DNA of 64,000 nucleotides from Panaeolus papilionaceus (taxonomy: Eukaryota > Basidiomycota > Agaricomycetes > Agaricales): positions 372,001-436,000 of the forward strand of contig JADNRZ010000024.1 in the NCBI GenBank assembly GCA_015501605.1, given 5' to 3'. The notes beneath the pieces are model-generated. The model was not told the origin of the DNA. It ran no database searches and saw only the letters and a list, made by a program, of their open reading frames with translations. Positions 32,393 through 44,856 of the stretch are shown piece after piece; position 1 is the first letter of the stretch; every line of letters begins with the position of its first letter. The position numbers and the translations under genes were made by a program.

Positions 32393-33157
32393 CTATGCTG
32401 GCATAAAGCGAATGATTAATCATAAACTAGTTGATGGGTTAACACTGGTTTCAAAGGCAGCTCCAGATCCTATTTGTGAACCTTGCTTGGCAGGCAAGAT
32501 GCATGCAAATCCCTTCCCCTCATCAGACTATAGGGCATCCCAACCATTAGAACTTGTTCATTCTGACTTGCATCAGCTGAAAGACACTTCCATTAAGGGG
32601 TTCAAGTATTGGATTACATTCATTGATGACTACTCACGTTTCAAGGTGGTTATACCTTTAAAGCTGAAAAGTGGAGCATTGGCTGCCTTTAAGGATTACA
32701 AGGCCTGGGCAGAGAATCAGACTGGTAGAACCATCAAGGGATGCAGATGTGATAAGGGGGGTGAATATATGTCAAATGAATACATCAGTTACTTGAACAG
32801 CCTTGGAATTTACAAACAGTATACAGTCAGAAATAGACCTCAACAGAATGGTGTGGCAGAGCATGCTAATAGGACTCTTGCAGAGTGCATTACTGCAATG
32901 CTAAATGAAGCCAGTGTATCTAGAGCTTATTGGGTAGAGTGTTTGGCTGCACTTGTTCATGTGCACAATCGATGTGAATCATCAGCAGTGGATAAGACCC
33001 CATATGAAATGCTATTCAAGTGGAAACCAGATGTTGGTCATTTAAAGGTGTGGGGATGTTTGGCATATGTTCATGTTCAGAAGGATAAGCAGGCTAGTAA
33101 TCTGTCACCTCATATGGAGAAGTGTATATTCATTGGTTATCCTGAAGGTTACAAGGG
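32393..33157 (+). pseudogene. Copia-3 integrase fragment
   Basis: The frame begins inside the GAG-pre-integrase domain (YAGIKRMINHKL, then CEPCLAGK) directly after the palindrome. It runs through the integrase core with HSDLHQ, CDKGGEY and NGVAEHANRT, and the C-terminal GYPEGYKG block. It stops at the DNA element at 33158 and resumes at 35385 in the same frame. The sequence upstream (gag, protease, 5' LTR) is not present in the window, so Copia-3 is 5'-truncated. It is a different family from Copia-1 and Copia-2. Confidence 0.88.
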
Positions 33158-33524
33158 CATCAGGAAAAGGTCTCTTGGACTGAAGGAGCCTGACAGCTCC
33201 CTAGGGCTCCCCAGGGCATGCAGGGCGCTCAGGGCTCTCAAGGCATTCAGGTCTACCCAAGGCGCTCTACACTCCAAGGAACATCATAGGCTACAGTATC
33301 AGGTTACACCAAGGCACCCCAAGGATGCCCTTGGATGCTCTGGGGACACCCTCTGTTGACCTAGAAATGCCTGGAAAACAGCCTGAAATGCCTTGCCACT
33401 GACTTGTACTCCACTGAAGAATCAGAACAAGATCAATAATATGCAAAGATATTCATTTTCACAACTATATAATACATGAAAGTGCTACCAAAGTATCAAG
33501 CATAATTTCTACACATAAAATAAA

Positions 33525-34200
33525 AGCAGCTCATGGGTAAAAAAGATAATAATAGGAAAAAGGATAGGAAGACAGGAAGAGCATGGAGAGCCAGAAAAAA
33601 TAGAAAGAATAAAGCTAATATTAATAATTCAAAAAAGCGGAGCAAGAAGAACAGAAATAATGATAGGGATAGTGAAGGCCATAGAGAGGTCAAGAGGAAG
33701 AATAAAATAGAATAAAATGAATAGAGATAGAAGAATAGCAGCAAGAACAGGCATGAGCAGAACATGGAGGACAGAAAATATGTAAAAAAAGCGGACTAAA
33801 ACATGGGACAAAAGAGGAAACAGGGCTCAGAAAGGTGGGGGAAGGAGAGGATGAGATATAGTGAGAGAGAAACAAGAGAGGCCAGAGAATAGTAGAGGAA
33901 ACAGGTCAAAAAAGCAGACAAGAGGAGAAGGAATGGAGAGAATAGAAGCAACTAGTGAGAAGAAAGCTACATGGAGGACAGAAAACATGAAAAAAGCGGA
34001 CCAAAATGTAGGGAAAAAACATCAAAGGAGGGTCAGACATAGGTGGAAGGGTTATAAGATGACACATGCAAAAGAAAAGAAGAGAGGTCAGAGAATAAAA
34101 GAGGGAAAAGGTCAAAAAAGCGGACAAGAGGGAGCAATGGAGAGGAATGAACAAGCAGAAGGATAATAAACAGCAGAAAAACCTCAAAAAAGCGGAATAG
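33525..34200. repeat. Purine-rich tract with recurring AAAAAAGCGGA motifs
   Basis: About 670 bp in which the plus strand is mostly A and G. The motif (C)AAAAAAGCGGA or a one-base variant recurs at about 33625, 33782, 33907, 33989, 34113 and 34185, in degenerate units with shared flanks (GGAGGACAGAAAA). Open frames in either strand are by-products of the composition. Confidence 0.75.
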
Positions 34201-34420
34201 ACTCACCAATAACCCTATACCATCCCATCCCATCCCATCCCTCCCAACAGATGAATAAAGAGGAAACCATGAAATGTGGTGAGTGTAGAAGTGGGGATGG
34301 TGGTGGAAGGAAGGAAAGAAGTGATGATGTGGCAGTTGTGGCATGGTCCGATGTCAAACTCGGAGCGTGGGAAATGGGACTTGGACACTTTCAGAAATCT
34401 GCTTTCAAGCTCATTTATTT

Positions 34421-34693
34421 AATTGTGACGCTTGCACTGCACCTAAAATTATGATTTATATATCAAAATAAAGCTAAAAATGAGTAGAGTTCGATTCAAT
34501 TTAGAGCGCTTATGTGCGGTCATTTTATCGGCACAGATATTGCAAAATATGGTTTGACAAAACACTATAGCCGCTATTTTGGGAGAATAAAAGCGCGCAC
34601 AGGAGCGCTCTAAATATATTTGGATTCTACTCATTTTTGGCTTTATTTTGATATATAAATCATGATTTTTCGTCCAGTGCAAGGGGTGCAATT
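34421..34693. repeat. Hairpin repeat unit 1
   Basis: An imperfect palindrome of 273 bp. The left arm begins AATTGTGACGCTTGCACTG and includes TTATGATTTATATATCAAAA; the right arm is its inverted copy ending GGGGTGCAATT. Unit 2 starts 315 bp downstream. Confidence 0.8.
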
Positions 34694-34735
34694 GAAAATA
34701 CTGTTGATTTTAAATACTTTTAACTGTATTTATTC

Positions 34736-35008
34736 AATTGTGACGCTTATACCGCACCTAAAATTATGATTTATATACCAAAATAAAGCTAAAATAAAAT
34801 AGAATTCAACTGTATTTATGGTTCCTTTGTGCGGTCAATTCTTAGGCTGAGATATGGCAAAATACATCTTCTTAAAACACTGTAATTGCTATTTTGGGAA
34901 AATAAAAAAGCGCACAAAAGCACAGTAAATGTAGTTAGATTCCACTCATTTTTAGCTTTATTTTGATATATAAATCATAATTTTAGGTGCAGTGCAACAG
35001 ATGCAACT
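34736..35008. repeat. Hairpin repeat unit 2
   Basis: Same palindrome as unit 1 with scattered changes. The sequences between and after the units (ACTGTTNNNTTTAAAT-like) are also related, so the whole 315-bp unit appears tandemly duplicated. Confidence 0.78.
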
Positions 35009-35384
35009 AAATATACTGTTCAATTTAAATGCTTTGAAATGTACAAGTCCATTTTCCCACACTCCGATTTTTTAGCCACCAATGAGTAACAAATCAGGAT
35101 AAAATGCTTAACATGACTTTTCTTCATTTGTGCTTCCTGTTAGTATGTGCATTGATTGACTTGGCTTTCAGTTTATTCTATATTTTTGGAGGGCAAGTCA
35201 AAGGCACTACCAAGGCAGTCAAGGCAGTCAGGGCATCCTAGAGCACCCACAAGGCAGTCAAGGCATCACAGGGCACCCACAAGGCAGTCAAGGCATCCCA
35301 AGGCACCTCAGGGTGCCTTGGAATTTTAGGTTCAGTGTCAAGGTTCTAGAACTTGCCCTCAGAGCAATGACCCTTTTCCTGATG

Positions 35385-37568
35385 GGTTGGCAGTTTTACA
35401 ATCCTCAAACCAAGAAGGTGGTTATTAGTGAAAGGGCTGATTTTGATGAGCACTATAACTATTATGGAGTGCTGCTTAAGACGTCTCCAGTACCTAATAG
35501 TCAATCAACTGTGAATGACACACCATCTTCAGTAGAATCGAGATCAGAGGACAATGACAACTATCAGTATTTGACTGATCAGCCTGCTGCTCCTGAGAGT
35601 GAAATTGATACAGATGCACCACCAGAACCTGCACCTGATGATGACAATGTCAGTGATGAGGAGGAATGCCCAGCTCCTGTGCAACGAAACAAGGGCAAAA
35701 CCCAAGTCATAGAGCCTTCAGATGATGAGAGTGATGATGTGCAGGATAAGCCAGTGAAATTGGAAGAAGAATTGGAAGTGCCAGAGCAATCAGTTGATCC
35801 TACACTTGATTTGCCTCTTGCATTGCACAAGGCAAAGCGCACTATTCATCCTACATGGAAGCTTAGGCACCCTACTCCAGCTGTTCTATCAGATTCAGAA
35901 CCAGAGTCAGTCAATGAGGATGGTAATCATGATGATGATTATGATGATGGTGCACTTGTAATTGATGTTAATTCTGAACCACTCACCTATGCACAGGCAA
36001 AGAAGCATCCTGATTCACACAAATGGGATGATTCTATGACAGAGGAAATCACTGCACATCTGAAGAATGGCTCTTGGGTAATTGAGAAGCCACCTGGACA
36101 GAAGGCAATTGATAGCAAATGGGTGTACAAGATCAAGTACAATGCTGATGGCTCCATTGAACAGTACAAATCTAGACTGGTTGCAAAGGGCTTTCACCAG
36201 AGGCCTGGAATTGACTACTTTGAGACCTTTGCCTCTACTATGTGTCATGCTACTATTTGTATTGTATTGGCATTGGCTGCAATTGAGGACTTGCATTTGC
36301 GCTCTGTTGATATCTCTCATGCTTTCATCAATAGTGAGATTGACACTGAAGTGTATATGAAGCAACCATCTGGATTTGAGCAAGGTGGTCCAGAGTATGT
36401 CTGCAAATTGAACAAGGCAATCTATGGATTGAAGCAGTCACCTTGTTTGTGGGCACAGAAATTGGGAAGTGCACTTGCTGGAATGGGTTTCAGCAAGGTG
36501 TACAGTGATCCATGTGTCTACATTTATGACAGAGATAACATCAGAGTCATAATGCCCGTGTTTGTGGACGACATTACAATGGTTTCAAAGAATAATGAAG
36601 CTTTGGATAAGTTTGTTGCTGAGTTGGCTACTCATTTCAAACTGAGAGACCTTGGTCCTACATCATTTCTGCTGGGAGTTGAAATCAAACGCAATAGAGC
36701 TGAGCATACAATCTACTTGAGCCAGTCACAGTACATTCTGAACAAACTCAAAGAGTTTGGAATGGAAGACTGCAAGCCTGTTGGAACTCCTATGCTACCA
36801 GGTCTTGAGCTCTCATCTGAGCAATGTCCAAAGTCTGATGAAGCGAAATCAGAGATGTTCAATGTCCCATACATTAATGCTGTTGGTTCCCTCTTGTATC
36901 TGTCAATCATGACACGACCAGACATTTCATATGCCACTGGTGTTTTGGCAAGGTTCAATTCCAATCCAGGAATGGATCATTGGAAGGCAGTTAAACATTT
37001 GTTTCGCTATTTGAAGGGCACTGTTGATTTGAAGCTAGTCTATAAACCTAATCCTGGTCAGACTGATCGATTCATTATATTCTGTGATGCTGATCATGGT
37101 GGTAACAAAGACAATGGCAAGTCTACCACTGGATATATGGTTAAGATTGGAAGTGGTGTTGTATGCTGGAGCAGCAAGCTGCAACCCATTGTGACGCTTT
37201 CAACAACAGAGGCAGAATATGTGGCAGCAACAGCAGCAGGCAAGGAGATCTGCTGAGTGCAGAACTTGTTGAAGGAAATTGGTTATGCAAATAATGGTGC
37301 TTGCAAGCTGTACACTGATAATCAGTCATCTCTGTCAGTTGCAAAGAATCCTGAACACCATGGTCGAATGAAACACCTTGATCTATGCTATTACTGGCTA
37401 CAAGACAAGGTGGAACAAGGCAACATTGAACCACTTTATTTGCAAACTGAAGACATGCCTGCTGACCTGCTCACAAAGGCCTTGCCTAAGCCACAAGTGC
37501 TAAAATTGCGAAAGGAAATGGGATTGTACCAAGTGTCTGATCAGGGAGTTGTGTTGGAAGGGCAGTGA
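35385..37568 (+). pseudogene. Copia-3 RT-RNase H
   Basis: Continuation of the Copia-3 frame (WQFYNPQTKKVV). An acidic linker is followed by reverse transcriptase with AIDSKWVYKIK, the catalytic FVDD (about 36560) and IYGLKQS. RNase H shows FCDADHGG, SSKLQPIVTLSTTEAEY and a C-terminal block ending at the stop 37566-37568. One in-frame TGA (37254-37256) stands where Copia elements have Trp (before VQNLLKEIG), consistent with TGG to TGA. RT and RNase H motifs are otherwise intact. Confidence 0.88.
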
Positions 37569-38123
37569 TCTGACACTAGGGAGGTGCTTGATTATTGAAG
37601 TGTTTGATCAGGGGGTTGTGTTGAATTGAAGTGATAAAACACTTCAAATGGACTCTTATATATATTAGATTAACCCATGGAACAATTAGAATAGTGAAAT
37701 GGGCACTTAGAATTAGACTTGACATATATTTCTGCAGTATTTCGCATTTTTCTCATTGTAGGATAAAGATATTTTAGTTTTCTCTTCGGATTCTTACTCG
37801 CATTCAAAATAGCTACAGAACAGTATATAACACTCCATAGTGGCTGAATGTTTGTGTCATGAATATTTGGATGCTGATATAGTGGACACCTGTTGTCATG
37901 CCTCACGGTATCCAGACACAACATGACCAAACAGATGCCTTTTCCTACTATGTCCTGGAAGGAGACAACAAGAGTATTGGCTTATACAAAGCATTATTGC
38001 TATTTCATTGTGAATAACACATTAGTTTCTTGGCTTGATAGTGATATTATCTGATCAGTGTTTCACTGGTAGTGATTTCATTGTGCAAGTTTAACACTTT
38101 CTCGCCTAATCCTTTTACAAAGT
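37569..38123 (+). other. Copia-3 downstream region, possible 3' LTR
   Basis: A purine-rich run (GGAAGGGCAG) ends at the Copia-3 stop and TGATCTGACA follows, which could begin a 3' LTR. A TATATATATTA box lies near 37650. With no second copy in the window the LTR cannot be delimited. No gene is visible. Confidence 0.35.
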
Positions 38124-39698
38124 CTTGACCGAGGCGCAGGTGCATAAGGAGCTGGATGAAGAAGAAGCAAGACGGATAAAAGATGGAGGGGTTGCTAGGC
38201 ATAGCATGCTGCTGAAATCTTTCATCTCTATGGCATTAGAGATTGAGGAGTTACAGTTTGTCTAATTCATTTTATTACTTCTAGTCCATAATATTTACCT
38301 GTAGCCTGTAGGCAGCGCATTATTTGCCAAATCAAGTCAAACAGCTTTGCAGCAGAGGGGAAGAAGAGCTTAAAGGAACACTGTGCCCAGTTATTGGACT
38401 CAATGAAGAACTGGCACCTTCTCATTCCCATCTACATGCCCAGTCTACTCAAATACAAGGCTAATCTGAAGGATCAGATAGAACACCCAGAGAAGCCTGA
38501 GACCCATTGCATTTGGCTTCCCTCAAGTCTTTCTGCTGAAGATTGTCTCTGGGTTTGTGTGGAAGAGCTAACTGTCATTGAAGAAAAGCTACGGACTGCA
38601 CAGTGCTACAACTCCCTAGAATCCCTTCGCTATATCCTTCACATCAAAGATCAGTTCATTAATTGGAAAAATCGCAACTCTAGAGGCCAGTGAGAGGGAA
38701 CAAGATCTTGTGCAATCATTGAACAAATACACCAAAGAGGAAAGGGCGCCGCACAAAAGTACCAAGTATCTAGGGAAGCGAAGTTGAAGCTTTCAGGACA
38801 CAGCAACTGGGAGAAGACACTGTGATATCTTCGAGAGGTTGACATTAGGACATTCAGAGAACCAGAGCCGCTTCCTCTCCATACAGCCTGTCCTGGTACA
38901 CTTCCTGAAGATGGTCTGTCTTTTCTGCCCAGTAATCCACAAGCTCCAGCACCTTCCAACATTTCTGGCCAACCCAACTTGCCTTTCAATCCAGATGACC
39001 CTACAGCAGAGCCCATGCGGGAGAGAACTGCACATGATGGCTCAGGTGAAACAAGGAAGGTTTTGTCTTGGATATGGCTGATGCAGCTAGAGGAGACCAT
39101 TGATGTAAATGCTGACCCAGACAAGTTTAGTGATCCTGCAAAGGACACCATTCTTTGTGCTGAGTGGGCAAAAAGTCACACTCATATGATGCGAGCAATT
39201 GAAGAGGTTGAGCTCTTGAAGGAGGAGATGAGGTGGATCCTTACATTTCTTGATTGGAAGCATGGGTGGTGGATTTCTGTTTCTCAGCTGCGAACCAGAG
39301 AGAAGGCGCTTTTGGAAGGGCTGAAAGCATATACTTTATCCAGATCGAATCTACAGAAAATGCTCAGCACTCAATTCAGAAATAAATGGATGTCCAGTTT
39401 GAAGGAACACCACTGCTTCAAGGTCCCTGGGCCTGTATTCAAGGTACCTGGCAAAGAGAATGCTGAGAAGCCCTGGGAGAAAACAAGCACCAACCCAGAT
39501 TCATCTGATATTCATATGCAAGGGTGGAAAGTTAGTGATCATGAAGCTGACAAAGCCAATGGAGAAAGGGAAGATAATTGTGTTGACAATGATATTCAGA
39601 GTGAAATTGATGAAGATGATGATGACAGTGATGAATATGAGGAGCAAAGCAAGATTGAGGATGGGTTTGGGGATGAAGGAGATGTTTGGGATATATGA
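38124..39698 (+). pseudogene. KDZ-superfamily transposase relic (C-terminal part)
   Basis: Several segments resemble in order the C-terminal half of the Kyakuja-Dileera-Zisupton proteins common in agarics: EEEARRIKDGG then LLKSFISMALEIEELQ (38140-38265); after an intron-like gap RIICQIKSN; LLIPIYMPSLLKYKA; IWLPSSLSAEDC; LRTAQCYNSLESLRYILHIK (to about 38693); YLREVDIRTFREPE (about 38830); then KVLSWIWL, AEWAKSHTHMMRAIEEVELL and LTFLDWKHGWW (39050-39275), and an acidic tail. An in-frame stop after NSRGQ (38691) and a shift before 38979 break the frame. The catalytic N-terminal half is missing from the window. The family assignment is from memory of the conserved order. Confidence 0.65.
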
Positions 39699-39859
39699 TG
39701 ATTCTTTGACAGATTTGTGTTGTATTTTAATTTTGATGATATTTATTTCTATTTTAAGATTGATGGTTGATTTTGATGGTAGATAGTGAAATTGATGGTG
39801 AGATTAAATTTTGATGGTAGATAGTAAAATTGATGGGGTAGATAATCTATGTAACTGCT

Positions 39860-40399
39860 CTATTTTTAGAACATCATCCAAACCACCCCTGCTGCATCCA
39901 TCCATTCCTGGCCCCAAGAGAGGTGGCAACAGTGTAGAATATTTGTATATTATCTGTAGATTATATTATGTGCCCCATCCTGCCCAACATTGCCGCCTAA
40001 CCCACCCAACAGGCAACCCAACAAAAAATAGTGGTAATTCTATTTTTAGAACGTCATCCAACCTGCCCCCGCTGCATCCATCCATTCCCTACCCCCAAAG
40101 GCAGTGGTAGTACTGTAAAATATTTAAATATATTCAATAGAATTTAATACATGCCCGCCCCCCATCTATTGAAGCCCCAGCCCGCCCAACAGCCAACCCA
40201 CCCAAATTACTAGGTAAATCTATTTTTAGAACATCATCCAATTCACCCCTGCTGCATCCACCCATTCCCACCCTCCCCATCCTGTGCAAACCCCTATATC
40301 AAATATAGGTGGTCCCCAACATTTTATTTCATGCTCTACCCTGCCCCAACAGTGCCCCCTACCCGCCCTACAACCTGCTCTATGTCCTGCTCACACTTG
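39860..40399. repeat. 180-bp tandem repeat, three units
   Basis: CTATTTTTAGAACATCATCC recurs at 39860, 40040 and 40220, exactly 180 bp apart, each followed by a CTGCATCCATCCATTCC-like and a CCCAAC-rich stretch. Units are diverged. The last one is incomplete. Confidence 0.8.
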
Positions 40400-42119
40400 T
40401 TTACAGGTATTTATCATCACCTGCTTGGCCTGTAGCTATGCCAGCCTAGCATTCCCCCCCACCAAAAGCTGGGACTGCAAACTGCCAGTTTGCAGGTTTG
40501 ATGTCTTCATCTAGCTGCTATGGCTGGATTTGTTCACCAAGTCTTTGACTTTTCCTATTTTTTCGCAACATCGTTCAATTCTATGTCTCACTCTTCCTCT
40601 TGTGATCCAGTGACAGGACTTGTCACTTTGTCTACTTTAATTACTGTTGACTCTCCGTCTGATAATCCTGTTGTCCCTTCTGTTTCATAGTTTCTTTCGT
40701 ATTTTTTCTTTCCTTTTTTCTTTTTCTTTCTTCTTGCATGTTCCTTGCTCTGCCTTTCGTCTGTGGGGGTGTGTTGATAGAGCATCCTCATTCCTAGCAT
40801 CACATGTTTTCCTTTTCTCATTTCACCTCATCACTTTAGTTTAAAGTTCTTCGTTGTTTGACTTTACACCTCAGCTTCCTTTCTCTTCTTGACACTGAGG
40901 TGTAAGTCATCTTCTATTCACTCGTATACTACACTTCATGTACTAATACTCACTCCTAGTTGCCCTCTTGGTGTGCTAGGTGAGCATCTCGAATATAGCT
41001 TCCTTTCTCTTCATGGAGGGATTGGTTTTGGACTGGAACTGGGGCTTGTCACAGCTCACAGGGCCTCTGGTCGACTGTGACTGGGCAGTAACAGATTTAT
41101 TTCTTGCCAGTTGGCACCGAAAATTGGTGGGAGGATGCCCTGGTCAGACGAAATTTCAACTGTGTCATGGCTCATTTTGGAGATGGTCAGGTCAAAAAGT
41201 TTGACCACCTTGTCATGCGTCACACCCCCAGTCAAATTGAACGAAATGGTACAGTAATAAATGAACTCTAACATCGGAATGCTCAACCACTCTCGCATGG
41301 AAAACAGGTACATGCCCGAAAATCATTGTCATCATCCAAAAACTCACTCTCCTATCTCCCTCCTCTTCTTCTGCTGTGCCTTCCTCCCTTTCGTCTCCCT
41401 GTCCCTCACCTCCAACCTCCACTTCTCACTAGTAATATTCTGTACAGGTGTGCTCTGAAGTGTTGTTACCTGTAGCATGCACAGGAACAAGCAATTTTAT
41501 ATCTTGCACGTTGTCAGAGACAACAGACGAGTCAAGAGCAACAGCAGAGTGGTATTGATGAGCATGGTGGGACAGTGATCGGGGTTATGTTGATAAATAA
41601 GAGGCAGGAGGTATCTGCTTCAGGTTAGACATGGTTGAGTACACTTCTGACCTTTATCTGACTGTTCAAACAGGAATTGCTCGTTGTGAATGGCTCTTAA
41701 AACACGTTGCTGGGGAGGAGGGGCACATGCTATTGATGAGGGAGCACTGAAGTGCAAATATATCTACTTGAATTGACTTATCATTATATACATAATGATA
41801 CACCCAGTGCCCGAAATAAAATTCTGGTAAAGGCACCACTCTGCTATCCAAAAGAGATTGGTTCTACTTCGGAACCAGTCCGTGCTGACCACGTCTCCAT
41901 GCCGAGAATTGTTTCTTGGCCTGAGGCTCTATCCAGCGTGTCTGCACACCGGAGAGTCAATATTAGCCTGGTACCCTGGAGGAAAGATGAATAGTTAATC
42001 CTAGCTGACTTGAAAGCATGGCCAAATTGCAACTTACAGCAAGAGATAGTGCTAGGTTGAGCCAACTACATTAAGTTTGAAAAGTTTGTGCGTTAATGAC
42101 TCGGAGAATTGTCCTACTA
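40400..42119. other. Region without recognised gene
   Basis: I see only short, unconvincing open frames. One near-perfect inverted repeat (GACTTTACACCTCAG at about 40858 with CTGAGGTGTAAGTC at about 40896) could form a stem of about 14 bp. The region may contain UTRs of neighbours. Confidence 0.4.
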
Positions 42120-42129
42120 GCAAAATAAA

Positions 42130-43753
42130 AAATGACGTACGGTTGGTATGAAACAGTGAGAGGATTGGTGATTCGGATGCAGATGGCGGCGCTTATGGGG
42201 AACACAACTGTAAACCAGGTATGAGCGACTTTCAAATATGGCTCTAGACGAGACTTTGGCCATACCTACGACTCTATCATCGAAATAAAAGAGTTTAGCT
42301 AGCCTCTTTTCTGAAATGACAATGAACAGAAACGTACGACAAAAAGAACACCGCACCTCCACGAACGAAGCTTCGATAGAGGGGAGAATATAGAATAGTC
42401 GACTTTCGGACACTGTCCTTTTGTACACTCTGACGAAGTCTGTAGATTGTCATGCCAAAGAATATTCCTGAGAACGCGATTCATTTCAGTATCGGAGTTT
42501 TGTAGAATGTAGTATTAGACTATTAGTAGAAGTGTACTGACCCGCAATGACAAATAGAGTGACCCTGGGCATGGATATTCAAGGTTATGGTGGTAATGAA
42601 TAAAAGGGGACTAAATGCCTCACCAGGAGACAAGTGTAATTTCCCTACCCTCCACGTACGCCAGACAACCAAGTAGTGGATAACTTGGATCCGTAATGAA
42701 CATATTCGTGGTTGCCCGTCGTCCCTGGTCCCAAGCCATCACGACCTGGATCTGTGGACTATCAGCATGTTGCTTATGTATTATTGCAACGGCGGGGAAA
42801 TTATACATACAGCGATTTCACCTGAAGCAACATCCTATTAGCATTATTCAAGTAATGAAATCGAGATTGAGAACGAACGCACAGACGCAAACGATGGACA
42901 CAAAATATAAAACTAGCCCAGGTGTCAATTTCAGTGCCATTATCCAATGCGAGAGCGCTTGAAATAACCTTTTTTACTCTGTCCATATAATGCATAGAGT
43001 CTCAGCCCGAGGACAATATTGACGAGAGGAGAGATGATGTTGCTCCCTCTATGAAACAAAAAAGTAAGCCGCACATCTATATTTTCATGGAATGATGAGT
43101 GCGCACCCGATGTAAAGCCAAGCAACGCTTCTGCACCTGTAAGATGGTTAACTTAATTTTGGGCATGTAGTTCGTTTTACACTTGACACTAACACCTGTT
43201 CGAGGTTAAGATTAAGATAAGAGCAGATACTTCGTCATCGAGAACTCTCTTACCTCGAGCGAAGTCATGACCCGCGTAAACACTGAGAAATCAAAATACA
43301 GTCATTCAGCAACAATTGATGCCGAGAAGAGCGCTGCCAACCAAACGCGTATGTGCTGGAAGGTGGGTTTCACGATCAGCTATTATGGAGGACTGACCTA
43401 TCAGAATTGAATACTCACCCAACGATGACAAGGCCCCAATAGCGTACCATCAGGTATAACACCTTTGGAACCGACCATTTTGCTCTATCCTTCAATTTTA
43501 GTCATCCCATGCATGAAGACGCGACGCGACGCGTGCGGATTTCTGAAGACTCACTTCCAGATGAACTCGACTTCGTCTGGTAGAGTATACAACAGGTCGT
43601 AGGCGAATACCACCAAGGATGAAACTGTGGTAATGGAGAGGAGCGTTAGCGGCTTCAGAACTGGTTAACGTTTGATGAAAAGTCAAGCAGCTCACCAATT
43701 ATATACGATGCCGCTTTACTCTGATGTAGGGGTGTAAAGTCAACCGCATCCAT
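42130..43753 (-). CDS. DUF6533-like multi-pass membrane protein
   Basis: The start is ATG 43753. Predicted exons read SSLVVFAYDLLYTLPDEVEFIWK (shown in parts: FAYDLLYTLPDEVEFIW, about 43555-43625), then DRAKWSVPKVLYLMVRYWG (about 43430-43500), AWLYIGCALII (about 43105), IVLGLRLYALYGQSKK (about 42985), YFVSIVCVCAFVLN (about 42885), VTLFVIAG (about 42560), IFFGMTIYRLRQSVQ (about 42440) and FPISAAICIRITNPL (about 42175). This order of helices matches the agaric family with an N-terminal DUF6533 domain, found in membranes and of unknown function. Many short GT-AG introns separate the exons. Near 42360 the best frame appears to change without a clear intron, so the gene may be damaged or my exon model wrong there. 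Confidence 0.6.
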
Positions 43754-44856
43754 GCTACGTATCCTAGAGCAAGACGAAGGGAGGATCACAGCTGGAAGGA
43801 AAGACAGGTCAGGAAATGAAGCATGGATTATATGTTATATCTCAGGCAACTGTGGCAGGTTCACGATGCTAGGCGAATTATTGGCTCCACAGTTGAGACT
43901 GTTAGGTCGGAGCTTCTGAACTATACAATTGCCGACAAGGCCAGCGCCCAACGACGCTCAACCCTGTCATCAGTATACAGGGGTGTTCATTATGTCGACT
44001 CCATTTTATAAAGTCCTCGAGGCGTCCGAAGGAGCAAGGATATATGCGCGAGAAGCGATGAATAATGGCTTGGAAAGCGATCATGACGCTTGGAGGCAAA
44101 GCGTAAAACACTGAGCAAACTTGAACGCCGCAACAACCAGGCAGTCAGTGTTCCGCACAGCCACCCTCCCGGTAATTCGCATACCCCCTAAGGGTCGCGT
44201 GATCCAGGTCCTAAAGAAAATGAAGGTCCAAGAAATCGCCGTTAAAGTATTAAGCCGAAGTAAAGACGCAGCGGCGTCGGAAAAATGATGACCAATGCTT
44301 GGGCGCGGGCTCGACACAAGGGAGTAGTCTGGAAGGGCGCGTCAAATAAATCACAGATAAGGACTTTGTGAACAGGCGTGTCAATGAGCTGACGGAAACT
44401 GACTCTACCAATAGCGGCATAGCCATTTAGAGGAGTCCCGTATGACTTTGCTTACGCCCAGGGTTTCATGAAGAAAACGCTGTTCAAGCGCGCATTGCTT
44501 CTGACTGATGATGGAAAGATTCGCAAAGTGATGAGCCGCATCTTCACATCTAATAATAGACCGTGTGTCTTGACAGAATACCAAATCAAGAGCATCTAGA
44601 AATTTGAGGTTTGAGAGGCAGCTTAAGTGACATTCTGACGTATTCCCAGCACACTATGAACTTAAATTCTAAGAGCAGGTCAGGGATACCCCTATCATTA
44701 ATTGACGCGACGCAACTGATCACGTGTCAGGATGTCCATTTCAGATGCGTTTTCTGGGTGCTTGATGCTCACTGACGCCCAGTCGATGGACTGCTTCATT
44801 TTTATCAAGTTTTAATTGCACAATAACTACAAGTGCACCAATGGAAACCCCACAAT
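43754..44856. other. Region without recognised gene
   Basis: About 1.1 kb between the DUF6533-like start and the GNAT end. No open frame with family motifs, LTR or clear repeat was seen. Confidence 0.4.

Larger units (their letters stand above)
33158..35383. mobile_element. Non-autonomous TIR DNA element inside Copia-3
   Basis: It separates two halves of one Copia frame: removal of the 2.2 kb plus a 2-3 bp duplication (GG or GGG) restores it exactly. Ends are CATCAGGAAAAGG (33158-33170) and its complement CCTTTTCCTGATG (35372-35384). Subterminal zones at both ends hold many AAGGCA/CAGGGC-type repeats (about 33180-33400 and 35195-35330). The interior has a purine-rich tract with AAAAAAGCGGA repeats and two tandem hairpins. 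No transposase ORF is visible. Short TSD and subterminal repeats suggest a CACTA/CMC-like relative, but the ends do not read CACTA, so the superfamily is open. Confidence 0.8.
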
